The translations under genes were made by a program, and so were the position numbers. Below the pieces are notes generated by a model that was not told the DNA's origin, searched no databases, and saw only the letters and a program-made list of their open reading frames with translations. A stretch of DNA of 64,000 bases from Tannerellaceae bacterium (GTDB lineage Bacteria > Bacteroidota > Bacteroidia > Bacteroidales > Tannerellaceae). Numbering within the stretch: position 1 is the first letter of the stretch; every line of letters begins with the position of its first letter. Below, in pieces: positions 44,804-54,507 of this stretch. The stretch spans positions 62,001 through 126,000 of the forward strand of contig JAIRPK010000016.1 of the NCBI GenBank assembly GCA_031257015.1. Direction: 5' to 3'.

Positions 44804-46114
44804 ATGACAACAAAAGAGCAACAGAAGAATTACACTCTGCCGATAGTTATGATGATACTCCTTTTCGGTATGATTTCCTTCGTGACAAACTTGGCTGCCC
44901 CAATGGGCGTAGTAGTTAAATCACAATTCTCGGTATCCAACGCATTGGGGATGCTTGGAAATGCAGCCAATTTCATCGCCTACGCTGTAATGGGTATTCC
45001 CGCAGGTATCCTTCTCCAAAAAGTAGGATACAAGAAAACGGCGCTTATCGCCATTGCTATTGGCTTCATAGGCGTAGGTATTCAATATCTTGCCGGACAT
45101 ACGCCCGACACCAGCGCTTTCGTCGTCTATCTCACCGGAGCATTCGTTGCAGGATTCTCCATGTGCTTGCTTAACACCGTCGTAAACCCTATGCTTAATA
45201 CCCTCGGAGGCGGCGGAAACAAAGGGAATCAGCTCATACAGATAGGTGGCTCCTTTAATTCCGTAATGGGAACAATCACGCCAATGTTCGTCGGATCACT
45301 TATCGGCGAAGTAGCATCGGCAAAAATCACAAATGTATTCCCCGTCCTTTACATTGCAATGGGTGTCTTTGCCATTGTATTCTTCGTTCTTTTATCCGTA
45401 AATATACCGGAACCGACAGCTGAAAAAACTACCGAGCCGTTATCCAACCTCATGCTCGGAGCAATCAAGTTCCGCCATTTCATACTCGGAGCCATCGGCA
45501 TATTTGTATATGTAGGCGTAGAAGTAGGAACTCCGGGAACGTTGAATCTTTTCCTCACCGAAGCAGCCGACAAAGGCGGAGCTGCTATTGATCCGACGAT
45601 CGCAGGTTTTGTAGCCGGAACATACTGGTTCCTGATGCTTATCGGACGTTTGGTCGGAGCCGCGATGGCCGCCAAAATATCCAGTAAGAAAATGTTAACA
45701 TTCGCCTCATCTATCGGTATCGTCCTCGTTCTTTGCGCCATTTTCGCCCCTTCAACATCGCAGGTATCTCTTCCTGTAATGCAAACAAGCGCAACAGGAA
45801 CAATATCTTTCGGAATGGCTCTGGTACCAATTAATGCAGTGTTCCTCGTTCTCGTAGGTCTCTGCACCTCCATAATGTGGGGAGGAATATTCAACCTGGC
45901 CGTTGAAGGCCTTGGCAAATATCTCGCGGCTGCATCTGGAATATTCATGGTGCTCGTATGCGGTGGAGGCCTTCTCCCACTTCTTCAAAACAAGGTTGCC
46001 GACCTTTCAGGCTTCATGACCAGCTACTGGGTTGTTTTCGCCGGCCTGGCCTACCTTCTCTTCTATGCTTTGGTCGGAAGCAAGAATGTAAACAAGAACA
46101 TCTCTGTTAAATAA
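44804..46114 (+). CDS. MFS sugar transporter, probably galactose/glucose-proton symporter
   Basis: A 436-residue 12-helix carrier of the FucP/GluP-like major facilitator branch. The N-terminal half has LLFGMISFVTNLAAPMGVVVKSQF and GIPAGILLQKVGYKKTALIAIAIGF; the C-terminal half has GRLVGAAMAAKISSKKML and MWGGIFNLAVEGLGKYLAAASGIFMVLVCGGGLLPLLQ. Its place between galM and galK argues for galactose or glucose uptake across the inner membrane. Substrate is inferred from context. Confidence 0.9.
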   Translation: MTTKEQQKNYTLPIVMMILLFGMISFVTNLAAPMGVVVKSQFSVSNALGMLGNAANFIAYAVMGIPAGILLQKVGYKKTALIAIAIGFIGVGIQYLAGHTPDTSAFVVYLTGAFVAGFSMCLLNTVVNPMLNTLGGGGNKGNQLIQIGGSFNSVMGTITPMFVGSLIGEVASAKITNVFPVLYIAMGVFAIVFFVLLSVNIPEPTAEKTTEPLSNLMLGAIKFRHFILGAIGIFVYVGVEVGTPGTLNLFLTEAADKGGAAIDPTIAGFVAGTYWFLMLIGRLVGAAMAAKISSKKMLTFASSIGIVLVLCAIFAPSTSQVSLPVMQTSATGTISFGMALVPINAVFLVLVGLCTSIMWGGIFNLAVEGLGKYLAAASGIFMVLVCGGGLLPLLQNKVADLSGFMTSYWVVFAGLAYLLFYALVGSKNVNKNISVK

Positions 46115-46126
46115 TCGCTGTTTTAT

Positions 46127-47278
46127 ATGAACATCGAAACAATAAGGGCGGCCTTTGCAGACCATTTCGGCAATACCGCCGGCTCCGTTTACGCATCTCC
46201 GGGGCGCATAAACCTGATCGGCGAACATACGGACTATAACGGCGGCTTTGTTTTCCCTGGCGCCATCGACAAATGTATGACCGCCGAAATCCGCCTGAAC
46301 GGTACGAACAAAATCCGCGTCGTCGCCCTGGATCTGAATGAAACTGCCGAGTTCGGTCTCGATGAAGCCGACGCTCCGCAACAACAATGGGGCAGATACA
46401 TTTTTGGCGTATGCAGAGAAATCATTAAGCGCAACGGAAAGATAGGCGGCTTCGACACTGTTTTTTCAGGCGACGTCCCCGTCGGAGCCGGCATGTCCTC
46501 CTCCGCTGCATTGGAAAGCACCTACGCTTATGCTCTGAACGACTTGTATAACTTGGGCATCGACAAGTTTGAATTGGCCAAGATTGGGCAAGCAACGGAA
46601 CACAATTATGTCGGAGTGAAATGCGGCATTATGGATCAGTTCGCCTCCTTGTTCGGAAAGGCCGGCAACATTATGCTTCTCGACTGCCGTTCGCTGGAAC
46701 ATAAATACTATCCGTTCAATCCTAAAGGCTACAAGCTGGCGCTACTTGACACATGCGTTAAACATGTCCTGGCAGAGAATCCATACAACAAGCGCCGCGA
46801 ATCATGCGAACATGTCGCCTCTGTTATCCGCAATCGCCATCCCGAAGTGGAGTTCCTTCGCGATGCAACCCTTGACATGCTGAAAGAAGTAAAAGCCGAA
46901 GTCAGCACAGAAGACTACATGCGAGCCGAATACGTAATCGAAGAAGTACAGCGCGTCATGGACGTATGCTCAGCCTTGGAGCGCGGCGATTATGAAACAG
47001 TCGGCGAAAAGATGTACGGCACTCACGAGGGCATGAGCAAACTCTACGAGGTCAGCTGCGAGGAACTGGACTTCCTGAATGACATAGCCCGCAAATGCGG
47101 CGTCACCGGCTCCCGCGTAATGGGTGGCGGCTTCGGCGGATGCACAATCAACCTGATTAAGGAAGAGCTTTACGATGCGTTTATCCAGGAAGCCTTCGCT
47201 GCTTACAACACCAGGTTCGGCATAAACCCCAAGCTCTACGAAGTAGTAATAAGCGACGGGGCACATAAGATAGCCTGA
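46127..47278 (+). CDS. galK: Galactokinase
   Basis: A 383-residue GHMP kinase that makes galactose-1-phosphate. The substrate signature is SPGRINLIGEHTDYNGGFVFPGA (about 24-46), the ATP loop is PVGAGMSSSAALES, and motif 3 is GSRVMGGGFGGCTINL. Asp in CGIMDQFASLFG is the catalytic base. 12 bp after the transporter gene, last of the operon, with a strong terminator 23 bp after its stop. galT and galE are not in the window. Confidence 0.96.
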   Translation: MNIETIRAAFADHFGNTAGSVYASPGRINLIGEHTDYNGGFVFPGAIDKCMTAEIRLNGTNKIRVVALDLNETAEFGLDEADAPQQQWGRYIFGVCREIIKRNGKIGGFDTVFSGDVPVGAGMSSSAALESTYAYALNDLYNLGIDKFELAKIGQATEHNYVGVKCGIMDQFASLFGKAGNIMLLDCRSLEHKYYPFNPKGYKLALLDTCVKHVLAENPYNKRRESCEHVASVIRNRHPEVEFLRDATLDMLKEVKAEVSTEDYMRAEYVIEEVQRVMDVCSALERGDYETVGEKMYGTHEGMSKLYEVSCEELDFLNDIARKCGVTGSRVMGGGFGGCTINLIKEELYDAFIQEAFAAYNTRFGINPKLYEVVISDGAHKIA

Positions 47279-47300
47279 TTATTCATACTCATATTTTGCA

Positions 47301-47337
47301 GAGCGGTCGGGAACAATTTCCGACCGCTCGTTTTTTT
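47301..47337 (+). terminator. terminator of the galactose operon
   Basis: Perfect 10-bp stem GAGCGGTCGG/CCGACCGCTC with a 9-nt loop, then G and seven T. Confidence 0.93.
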
Positions 47338-47520
47338 ACCCCTGTGATATTCCTTGCCCATCACATGGAAAATCAAACTTCTGTTTCTGCTGGAACTTCA
47401 ATCATTAAGCATAGAACAAAACAACTCCCTTCTGACCTGAAATCCATTCGCCCGTCCCAACGAAAAAATCAACTGTCCCCCCGCCCGCCACACAAAAAGC
47501 CGGAAAGAAAAGCCAAATGC

Positions 47521-48468
47521 TCAGCCCCTCTTCCTCAACTGCGTCAACATATCCCTCGTCATCGCGTCCAGATCGTAAGCAGGATTCCAGCCCCACTCCT
47601 CTCTTGCGCACGAATCATCAAGAGAATTAGGCCACGAATCGGCAATCGCCTGCCGCAGCGGATCAACAGCATAATCCATAACCAGCTCCGGGACATACTT
47701 CCGGATATTCGCATAAATCATCTCCGGATCAAAGCTCATCGCCGTCACATTAAAAGCATTCCTGTGAATCAGCCTCGCCGGATCAGCCTCCATCAATCCA
47801 ATCGCCGCGGAAAGCGCATCCGGCATGTACATCATATCCATAAACGTCCCCGCTGCAATCGGACACACGAAGCGTTCCCCCTTCGCCGCCGAGTGATATA
47901 TGTCCACCGCATAATCCGTCGTCCCTCCCCCTGGAGGCGCGATATGGGAAATCAGTCCGGGGAAACGCACCGAGCGCGTATCCACGCCAAACCTGATAAA
48001 ATAATAATCGCTCAACAGCTCACCACTCACCTTCGTAACCCCATACATCGTCCGCGGACTCCGAATCGTGTCCTGCGGCGTCCGATCCTTGGGCGTATTA
48101 TTGCCGAATACGCCTATCGAGCTGGGCGTAAACACCGCACAGCCAAATTCACGCGCCACCTCCAGCACATTAAACAACCCGTCCATCCCAATCTTCCACG
48201 CCAACTGCGGTTTCGTCTCCGCCGTTGCCGAAAGCAAGGCAGCCAGGTTATAAATCGTATCCACTTTATATTTATGTACAGCCTCAGCAATCTGTTTGTC
48301 CTGCGTTATATCGACGACAATCGACGGACCGCTCTCCAGTAGCTCCCCTTTCGGCTCGGCGCCAGGGATATAACCGGCTACAATATTACCATTATAAATG
48401 CGTCTTAATTCCAGCGTTAATTCAGTTCCAATCTGCCCCGTAGAGCCAATAATCAGTACATTTTTCAT
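47521..48468 (-). CDS. SDR-type L-threonine 3-dehydrogenase
   Basis: A 315-residue extended short-chain dehydrogenase. NAD loop VLIIGSTGQIGTEL (about 4-17), catalytic YGVTKVSGE (YxxxK) and FTPSSIGVFG. The stretch TPKDRTPQDTIRSPRTMYGVTK and VRFPGLISHIAPPGGGTTDYAVDIYHSA is typical of the SDR-type threonine dehydrogenase that oxidises threonine to 2-amino-3-ketobutyrate, rather than of UDP-glucose epimerases. The partner enzyme Kbl is not in the window. A plus-strand open frame of 348 codons over the same bases is a shadow. Confidence 0.88.
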   Translation of the reverse strand: MKNVLIIGSTGQIGTELTLELRRIYNGNIVAGYIPGAEPKGELLESGPSIVVDITQDKQIAEAVHKYKVDTIYNLAALLSATAETKPQLAWKIGMDGLFNVLEVAREFGCAVFTPSSIGVFGNNTPKDRTPQDTIRSPRTMYGVTKVSGELLSDYYFIRFGVDTRSVRFPGLISHIAPPGGGTTDYAVDIYHSAAKGERFVCPIAAGTFMDMMYMPDALSAAIGLMEADPARLIHRNAFNVTAMSFDPEMIYANIRKYVPELVMDYAVDPLRQAIADSWPNSLDDSCAREEWGWNPAYDLDAMTRDMLTQLRKRG

Positions 48469-48637
48469 TCTTTCTTAATCAATTTATATTTAGGGATATT
48501 CCAAGAATTAAATTCATCGAGACTTGCGACAAACAGAAAAGTTGATTCTGCATTAACAAACAGGCATTCTGCCGACAACATCAAACGAAGAAATAACAAT
48601 TTTTAGAAATTCCAGTTAAACAAAGATAGGAATATTT

Positions 48638-48645
48638 TAACTTTG
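48638..48645 (+). promoter_or_regulatory. -7 promoter element of the small gene at 48678
   Basis: TAACTTTG followed by C fits TAnnTTTG; the -33 region (TTAA at 48616) is weak. Start of transcription near 48651, about 27 nt before the ATG. Confidence 0.45.
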
Positions 48646-48677
48646 CCCTAAAACCAGTAAATCAACCATCAATACAT

Positions 48678-49067
48678 ATGCTACGCAAAGATTTCATAAT
48701 GATCCAAATCGAAGAACTGGGCAAACTTATCGCTCAGATAATCAACAATCGCAACACCGGCTCAACCCTTAACAATCCCCAGCTAATCCAAAGCGCATAC
48801 ACTACGCTCCATGCCGACAGGAACACCCTCCTGGAGCTATCCCCCGAAGCCCTTCGCCAGCTACTCGACCGGGATGACAGCGGCGGCCTCCAGCGTATGG
48901 ACATCGCTGCCCACCTGCTGATTGAAGAAGCCCACCTTGTCGAATCTCCCGTAGCCCTTCAACAGAAAGCCCTTGAGATTTTGGAATATATACATCTGAA
49001 TGATCGAACATTTTCAATAAATCGCGCCTGTTTAATAGAAGAAATCAGAAGCGAACTCAACCGTTAA
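48678..49067 (+). CDS. small conserved-looking protein of unknown function
   Basis: A 129-residue soluble, mostly helical acidic protein (MLRKDFIMIQIEELGKLIAQIIN...). The opening KDFIMIQIEELGKLIAQII recalls small helical proteins of the DUF6483 type, but I cannot confirm the family. No signal peptide, membrane segment or metal motif. It has its own promoter-like element 33 bp upstream and a coding-like codon pattern, so I believe it is a real gene. ATG at 48678 or the in-frame ATG at 48699 (MIQIEELG) are both possible starts. Neighbours give no hint of its role. Confidence 0.65.
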   Translation: MLRKDFIMIQIEELGKLIAQIINNRNTGSTLNNPQLIQSAYTTLHADRNTLLELSPEALRQLLDRDDSGGLQRMDIAAHLLIEEAHLVESPVALQQKALEILEYIHLNDRTFSINRACLIEEIRSELNR

Positions 49068-49304
49068 TCAAGCGCTGCGCCGAACGGCCGAATGACTGTT
49101 CGCTCAAACCAAAAGAAATAAAAACCTGATGAAAACACCCTATCCCCATTTTCCCGCTTAATAACACATATAAATAAAAAAAGACGTAAAGGCGCGAACA
49201 ACCTGCAAAACCAACGCTGCCATCCTCCCCTGCGTCCATCATAAAGCCCCCATCGGCCCTGTTCAATCCAAAATCGCCGCAATCACGCTGCCCGCCGGCC
49301 GCGT

Positions 49305-50198
49305 TTAGAGTTCGTCGTTCAAACGCGGCGCTTCTTTCTTAATCGGCTCAATCCTCCCGTTCAAGGCATTTCTGAACGCTGAAGGCGTTGCCCCAAACTG
49401 CTTCTTGCAATAAGTTGTAAAATGCGCAGGCGAGCTAAACCCGAAATCATTCACAATCGTCTGCATCGGAATCCTCTTGTCCGCCAGCAAAGCTTTAATC
49501 TGCTTGCCCCTTTGGCGCAATATCCAGCGGTAAGGTGAATCATTAAACTGCGACTTGAACTTTCTTGTAAACACGCGCACCGAAAGATTGCAGCGTTTGG
49601 CCAGCTCCTCAACATTTCTGGAACCCTGATAACTGTTGATGACAAGAGTTTTAAAATCAGCGTCCGGATTAATCAGCGGTTTGAGGAATCTTGCCAGCTC
49701 TTGCTTCGCATAAAAGACCTTGAGAACAAGGAATATTTCCTTTTCCTTCACCTCATTGAGCGGCGTGTTCGAGATTTTGTGCTCCTGGTAAAACACAATA
49801 CTCTCGATAACCTCGGTCAGCGGCGTGCGAATATCAAGCTTGTGGAAAATAGCCCTCTCCTGCTCAAACTCCCTTAGCTCATGCAGCTCGACCTCGTCAT
49901 AAATAGCTATGTGATTATTAAAACTCATCGAAAGATACTTGATGTCCGTAAAGGCCTCGATGCGAGTAAGCGCATCTTGCGGGATAAAGACCATTTCACC
50001 TGCCCTGCACAAATGGTTTTTAAACTCATTGTAAGAGATATTCATTTCGCCATCAATAATGAACAGAAGATGGTTAAGGAGTTTGTCCCTTATCTGAACG
50101 ATTCTCCCCTGAACCTCCTGTCGCAGCTGGAAATCAATATCATAGTCGGAATATCCTGGCTTACCTGCTTCCGTTGTTTTCAAATTAGCTGTCCTCAT
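49305..50198 (-). CDS. AraC-family transcriptional regulator
   Basis: About 297 residues from the preferred start MRTANLKTTEAGK. The N-terminal part is a cupin-like sensing domain (LNHLLFIIDGEMNISYNEFKNHLCRAGEMVFIPQD), and the C-terminal 100 residues hold two helix-turn-helix units (VEELAKRCNLSVRVFTRKFKSQFNDSPYRWI and MQTIVNDFGFSSPAHFTTYCKKQFGATPSAFR). The frame is open further upstream to 50255, but a clear -7 element at 50244-50251 on the same strand lies inside that extension, so translation must begin downstream, at 50198. Target genes unknown; it may act on its own promoter region, which adjoins array 5. Confidence 0.87.
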   Translation of the reverse strand: MRTANLKTTEAGKPGYSDYDIDFQLRQEVQGRIVQIRDKLLNHLLFIIDGEMNISYNEFKNHLCRAGEMVFIPQDALTRIEAFTDIKYLSMSFNNHIAIYDEVELHELREFEQERAIFHKLDIRTPLTEVIESIVFYQEHKISNTPLNEVKEKEIFLVLKVFYAKQELARFLKPLINPDADFKTLVINSYQGSRNVEELAKRCNLSVRVFTRKFKSQFNDSPYRWILRQRGKQIKALLADKRIPMQTIVNDFGFSSPAHFTTYCKKQFGATPSAFRNALNGRIEPIKKEAPRLNDEL

Positions 50199-50243
50199 TT
50201 GTTTTTTTTGCGTTATTATTATTATTCCGTTGTAATATGTTTG

Positions 50244-50251
50244 CAAAGATA
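50244..50251 (-). promoter_or_regulatory. -7 promoter element of the AraC-type gene
   Basis: TATCTTTG followed by C on the minus strand, a full match to TAnnTTTG. Leader of about 40 nt to the ATG at 50198. No good -33 match. Confidence 0.6.
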
Positions 50252-50465
50252 GCATTTGTTTCTATATTCTGCCATGTTTTACTGACAAAACGAATTACTT
50301 TTCCCCTCCGCACAAGACAATCTTCCATTCTCCATTCACCACATCCGTCTCTATATATAATTAATGTGTAATGCGCCGCACGTGTACCCGAATTTGGGAT
50401 TGAGAGTTCGGAAATGAAAATTAAACATCCGAAAATGAGAATTAGCCCTCAACAATGCCGGCAGC

Positions 50466-51032
50466 AACATCATCCATGCCGTCGCCAACATTGCCGATGC
50501 AGGCTTAAACATACCCAATGCGATGTTAAACATAAATCATAACGGCCCCAACATCGCCGATGCTGCCCTCAACATTGCCGATGTTGCCCCCAACATTGAA
50601 CATGTTGCCTCCAACATTGCGCATGTTGCCCCCAACATTGAACATGCCGTTCCCAACATTGAGAATGTTGCCCCCAACATCAACAATGCCGTCCCCAACA
50701 TCGCGCATGTTGCCCCCAACATCAACAATGTTTAATCCAACATCCTGAATGTTGAAGCCAACATTGGCAATGTTTAGACCAACATCAGCGATGTTGAAGC
50801 CAACATTCCGAATGTTGAGGCCACCATCCCGAATATTGGAGGCAACATCGGCCATATCAAGCCCAACATCGACGAAGATTAGACCACAATTACAAATGTT
50901 GCCCGCACAATCAACAATGCTCAACGCACCATTACAGATGTTGCAGACGCCTCCGATCGCATTGTAAACACCTTTACAGGCGTAAAAAACCGCATTACAG
51001 ATGTTGATTTTCGCATGTCGGAGGCCGATTTT
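50466..51032. repeat. array of about twenty-seven 21-bp dyad units (array 5)
   Basis: Units keep a strict 21-bp step and begin AACATT or AACATC. Cores are dyads such as AACATTGNNNATGTT; a common form is aacattgaacatgttgcccc. The left four and right eight units are strongly diverged; the middle ones are well kept. It fills the divergent gap between the AraC-type regulator and gpmI. Frames stay open through it on both strands (for example a 178-codon minus-strand frame with 7-residue NVGGNMR repeats), which I treat as incidental to the 21-bp step. Confidence 0.88.
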
Positions 51033-51205
51033 CATTTCGCTAAACACGTGATACCCATACATTTATGCAAAAACAATAAAGCAATAGTTCCCATCCCCCG
51101 TTTTTTTGCCCTTCCCCCCCGCCGGCAAGGGATCAAAAACAGACATCAAGGAACTTTAAACAAAAAACAATGCAACCACCACTCTGCAATCTGCAATCTA
51201 AACAC

Positions 51206-51213
51206 TATCTTTG
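51206..51213 (+). promoter_or_regulatory. -7 promoter element of gpmI
   Basis: TATCTTTG followed by C, full match to TAnnTTTG; no clear -33. Transcription would start near 51219, about 39 nt ahead of the preferred ATG at 51258. This places all upstream in-frame Met codons before 51219 outside the mRNA. Confidence 0.6.
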
Positions 51214-51257
51214 CACTGAATTTCCAACATGTTATGACATCAAAAAAGAAGAAAGAA

Positions 51258-52781
51258 ATGAGCACAAAAGCGCTATTAATAATATGTGACGGCTGGGGAA
51301 TAGGCGACAAAGGTCCGGGGGACGTCATCTACCGTACACCAACGCCCTACTGGGACTACCTTTTGAACACCTATCCCCACGCCCGTCTCAACGCCAGCGG
51401 TGAAGACGTCGGCCTCCCCGACGGACAGATGGGGAACTCCGAAGTCGGCCATCTCAACATAGGCGGCGGCCGCATCGTCTATCAGGACTTGGTCAAGATC
51501 AACATCGCCTGCCGCAACAACAGCATACTCGACAACCCCGAAATCAAACGTGCATACAGCTATGCCCAAGAGCATGGCAAACAGATTCACTTCCTCGGCC
51601 TCGTTTCCGACGGCGGCGTCCACAGCTCCCTGGAGCACCTTTTCAAGCTAACGGAGATAGCCCACCGTTACGGAATCGAAAAATCCTTCGTCCACTGCTT
51701 CATGGACGGGCGCGACACCGACCCCAAAAGCGGCAGAGGCTACATCGCCCAGCTCGAAGAACACCTCCGCACGACAGGCGGCAAGATAGCCTCAATCATA
51801 GGCCGTTACTACGCCATGGACAGGGACAAGCGCTGGGAGCGCGTCAAAGAAGCCTACGACCTCCTCGTCGAAGGCAAGGGTCAAGCCTCCGAATCCATGC
51901 TCGAAGCCATGGACAAATCCTACGCAGACGGCATAACCGACGAATTTATCAAACCCATCGTCCATACGGAGAACAATCGCCCCGTCGGCGTTATCCAGCC
52001 CGGCGACGTCGTCATCTTCTTCAACTTCCGGAACGACCGCGCCAAGGAGCTAACCGTCGTCCTCACGCAGCAAGACATGCCCGAAGCCGGCATGAAAACC
52101 ATCCCCGACCTCCAGTATTTCACCATGACGCCCTATGATGCGAAGTTCACCGGCCTTCACGTCCTCTTCGACAAGGACAACGTCAACAACACCCTTGGCG
52201 AATACCTCTCCCGGCTCGGTAAAAAGCAGCTCCACATCGCCGAGACAGAGAAATACGCCCATGTAACCTTCTTTTTCAACGGCGGGCGCGAAGCCCCGTT
52301 TGAAGGCGAAGACCGCATCCTCGTAGCCTCCCCCAAAGTCGCCACATACGACCTCCAACCCGAAATGAGCGCCTACGAAGTGAAGGACAAGCTCGTCGAA
52401 GCCATCAATACCCGGACATACGACTTCATTGTATGCAACTACGCCAACGGCGACATGGTCGGCCATACCGGCATCTACCCCGCCATTGAGAAAGCCGTCA
52501 TAGCCATTGACGCCTGCCTTCGCGACACTGTCGAAGCCGCCATAGCCAATGGTTACGAGACGCTCATCATCGCCGACCACGGCAATGCCGACTACGCATT
52601 GAACGCCGACGGCAGCCCCAACACAGCCCACTCGCTCAACCCCGTCCCCATCGTCCATGTAACATCCCGCCCCGGCGCCCAGGTCTCCAACGGCATCCTC
52701 GCCGACGTAGCCCCCAGCATCCTGAGCATCATGGATTTGCCCCAACCCGAAGAAATGACCGGCCAGTCGTGCTTAAAATAA
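51258..52781 (+). CDS. gpmI: Cofactor-independent phosphoglycerate mutase
   Basis: A 507-residue manganese enzyme of glycolysis that converts 3- to 2-phosphoglycerate. Metal and active-site motifs are all present: [11 protein letters not shown] near the N-terminus, [12 protein letters not shown] with the catalytic serine, [43 protein letters not shown] and [11 protein letters not shown]. The frame opens upstream in the repeats, but the promoter at 51206-51213 leaves only 51234 or 51258 as starts; 51258 ([13 protein letters not shown]) is preceded by a purine-rich stretch. The stop overlaps the next gene by 13 bp. Confidence 0.95.
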   Translation: MSTKALLIICDGWGIGDKGPGDVIYRTPTPYWDYLLNTYPHARLNASGEDVGLPDGQMGNSEVGHLNIGGGRIVYQDLVKINIACRNNSILDNPEIKRAYSYAQEHGKQIHFLGLVSDGGVHSSLEHLFKLTEIAHRYGIEKSFVHCFMDGRDTDPKSGRGYIAQLEEHLRTTGGKIASIIGRYYAMDRDKRWERVKEAYDLLVEGKGQASESMLEAMDKSYADGITDEFIKPIVHTENNRPVGVIQPGDVVIFFNFRNDRAKELTVVLTQQDMPEAGMKTIPDLQYFTMTPYDAKFTGLHVLFDKDNVNNTLGEYLSRLGKKQLHIAETEKYAHVTFFFNGGREAPFEGEDRILVASPKVATYDLQPEMSAYEVKDKLVEAINTRTYDFIVCNYANGDMVGHTGIYPAIEKAVIAIDACLRDTVEAAIANGYETLIIADHGNADYALNADGSPNTAHSLNPVPIVHVTSRPGAQVSNGILADVAPSILSIMDLPQPEEMTGQSCLK

Positions 52782-53347
52782 AAGATACACTGGTCAGCCT
52801 GGACATCGTTGAGCGCCATTTCGCCTGCGACCTCTCCCACTGCATGGGCGCCTGCTGCATCGAAGGGGATGCCGGCGCCCCCCTCGAAGAAGGCGAGGAA
52901 TCCGAGCTGAAAAGAATATTACCCGAAATATGGAACGACCTTGGCAGCAGCGCCAGGGTCGTTATTCATGAACAGGGCGTCGCCTGCGTTGATATTGAAG
53001 GCGACACTGTGACGACGATCGTCAACGGGAAAGATTGCGTATTCTCCCACCGCGACGAATCCGGCATCTGCAAATGTGCAATCGAAACCGCCTACCGCCA
53101 GGGGCGCATCAACTGGCCGAAACCCATCTCCTGCCGCCTTTATCCCGTTCGCGTCAAGGATTATGGAGAATACAAAGCCGTTAACTACAATCGCTGGAAC
53201 ATCTGCAAAAGCGCCGAAATCCTTGGCGTTGAAAAGCAAATACCCATATACCAATATCTCCGCGAAGCATTGATTGACAAATTCGGCGAAGAATGGTACG
53301 CCGAGCTGGAAATATTTGCATCCGAGTGGAAAAAAAGCCGCGGATAA
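52769..53347 (+). CDS. DUF3109 family cysteine-rich protein
   Basis: A 192-residue cytoplasmic protein of unknown function, common in Bacteroidota. It has a cysteine cluster at the N-terminus (C20, C25, C29, C30 in [12 protein letters not shown]) and more cysteines in ICKCAIE, ISCRLYP and WNICKSAE, which suggests an iron-sulphur or zinc site as in the CxxxCxxCC proteins. GTG is the start, overlapping the end of gpmI by 13 bp, so the two are coupled. Convergent with RNase Z, 6 bp apart. Confidence 0.88.
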   Translation: MLKIKDTLVSLDIVERHFACDLSHCMGACCIEGDAGAPLEEGEESELKRILPEIWNDLGSSARVVIHEQGVACVDIEGDTVTTIVNGKDCVFSHRDESGICKCAIETAYRQGRINWPKPISCRLYPVRVKDYGEYKAVNYNRWNICKSAEILGVEKQIPIYQYLREALIDKFGEEWYAELEIFASEWKKSRG

Positions 53348-53353
53348 GCCATC

Positions 53354-54265
53354 TCAAACATCAATTTTCATCCCCTCGTCCGCCACGACTGTGTTGGGAA
53401 AGACCGCCATTGCCTCTTTGCCCAGGAATCTGTCGTTGCTGTATCTCGACGAGAAATGGCCGATAACCAGTTTCTTCACATTGGCCATGACCGCCATTTC
53501 AGCAGCCTGCACGGCAGTCGAGTGATAGGTATTAACAGCCCGTTCAATGTCCGCATGAGCATAAGTAGCCTCATGAAACAGCAGTTCCGCCCCCTCAATC
53601 ATCTGGGCGAGTTCAGGATAAAAAGCGGTGTCCGAGCAATAGGCATACTTGCGAGCAGGAGCCGGCGGAACGGTCAGCTCCCTGTTCGGGATAACCGTCC
53701 CGTCCGGCAAGACGAAATCCGCCCCCTTCTTAATGCTGAAATACATATTCATGGGGATGCCATAAAAGTCCGCCTTGTCGCGAAGAAGATGATTGTATCC
53801 CGTCTTTTCGACGAAGAGGAATCCGCAAGTCGGTATGCGATGCTTCAACGGAATCGAATAAACGCTGACGACGTTGTCTTCCACAATCAATTCATGCTTT
53901 TCGGCGTCGATAGCCTTAAAGTGTATTGCAAAAGAATTTCTGTCGAACATCATCAGCGTTGAAGCAAGAAAGCCTTCCAGATTTTCAGGCCCATAAATAA
54001 ACAAGTCCTCCTTCCTTCCCAGCAGGCTGAGAGTAGAAATCAGTCCGGGGAGACCAAAGCAATGGTCGCCGTGAAAGTGAGAGATAAAGATGCGGTTCAT
54101 TCTCCTCTGTTTGATTTTCAACCGCATGAATTGTAGCTGCGTACCCTCTCCGCAATCGACCAGATAAAACTTGTCGCCCACCTCGACAATCTGAGCGGAA
54201 GGCAAATGTCGCAAAGTCGGCAAAGCCGAGCCACAACCGAGAATAGTAACATTAAAATTTTTCAT
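53354..54265 (-). CDS. rnz: Ribonuclease Z
   Basis: A 303-residue metallo-beta-lactamase-fold endonuclease that matures tRNA 3' ends. The zinc motif SHFHGDHCFGLPG (about 60-72) is complete; further ligands lie in YCSDTAFYPEL and LVIGHFSSRY. N-terminal VTILGCGSALPTLRHLPSAQ is typical of the ElaC/RNase Z short form, and the length is normal. Stands alone between gpmI-DUF3109 (convergent) and a long non-coding gap. Confidence 0.94.
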   Translation of the reverse strand: MKNFNVTILGCGSALPTLRHLPSAQIVEVGDKFYLVDCGEGTQLQFMRLKIKQRRMNRIFISHFHGDHCFGLPGLISTLSLLGRKEDLFIYGPENLEGFLASTLMMFDRNSFAIHFKAIDAEKHELIVEDNVVSVYSIPLKHRIPTCGFLFVEKTGYNHLLRDKADFYGIPMNMYFSIKKGADFVLPDGTVIPNRELTVPPAPARKYAYCSDTAFYPELAQMIEGAELLFHEATYAHADIERAVNTYHSTAVQAAEMAVMANVKKLVIGHFSSRYSNDRFLGKEAMAVFPNTVVADEGMKIDV

Positions 54266-54507
54266 CCATATAACTGTTTAAAATTACGCATCAGAAAATC
54301 ATTCCTCCCCCATCTTTCAATCGAATACAAATCCGCCGGTTCCATAGCCAACGCGCATGTTGCCTGAAGCCCCAGGCGGATAGTGAACAATTATCAGAAG
54401 CATCATCAAGAAATAAAGCACAACAAAGATACATCCGCTCGGCATGATTTCCACCGCAAAACCAACGAAAACCAGCCAATTAATTATGCAGGATAAATTA
54501 AAATGAC

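Noticed and set aside
47296..48342. 348-codon plus-strand frame over the threonine dehydrogenase gene
   Set aside because: Its translation is Arg/Pro/His-rich with no domain, while the minus strand encodes a complete SDR enzyme.
50199..50255. Longer N-terminus of the AraC-type regulator
   Set aside because: The -7 element of its promoter lies at 50244-50251, inside the extension.
50526..51062. 178-codon minus-strand protein with NVGGNMR-type repeats
   Set aside because: No promoter or ribosome site, and frames are open on both strands because of the 21-bp step; kept only as a low-interest finding.
51015..51257. Longer N-terminus of GpmI
   Set aside because: It includes repeat sequence and the promoter; the family N-terminus starts at [13 protein letters not shown].
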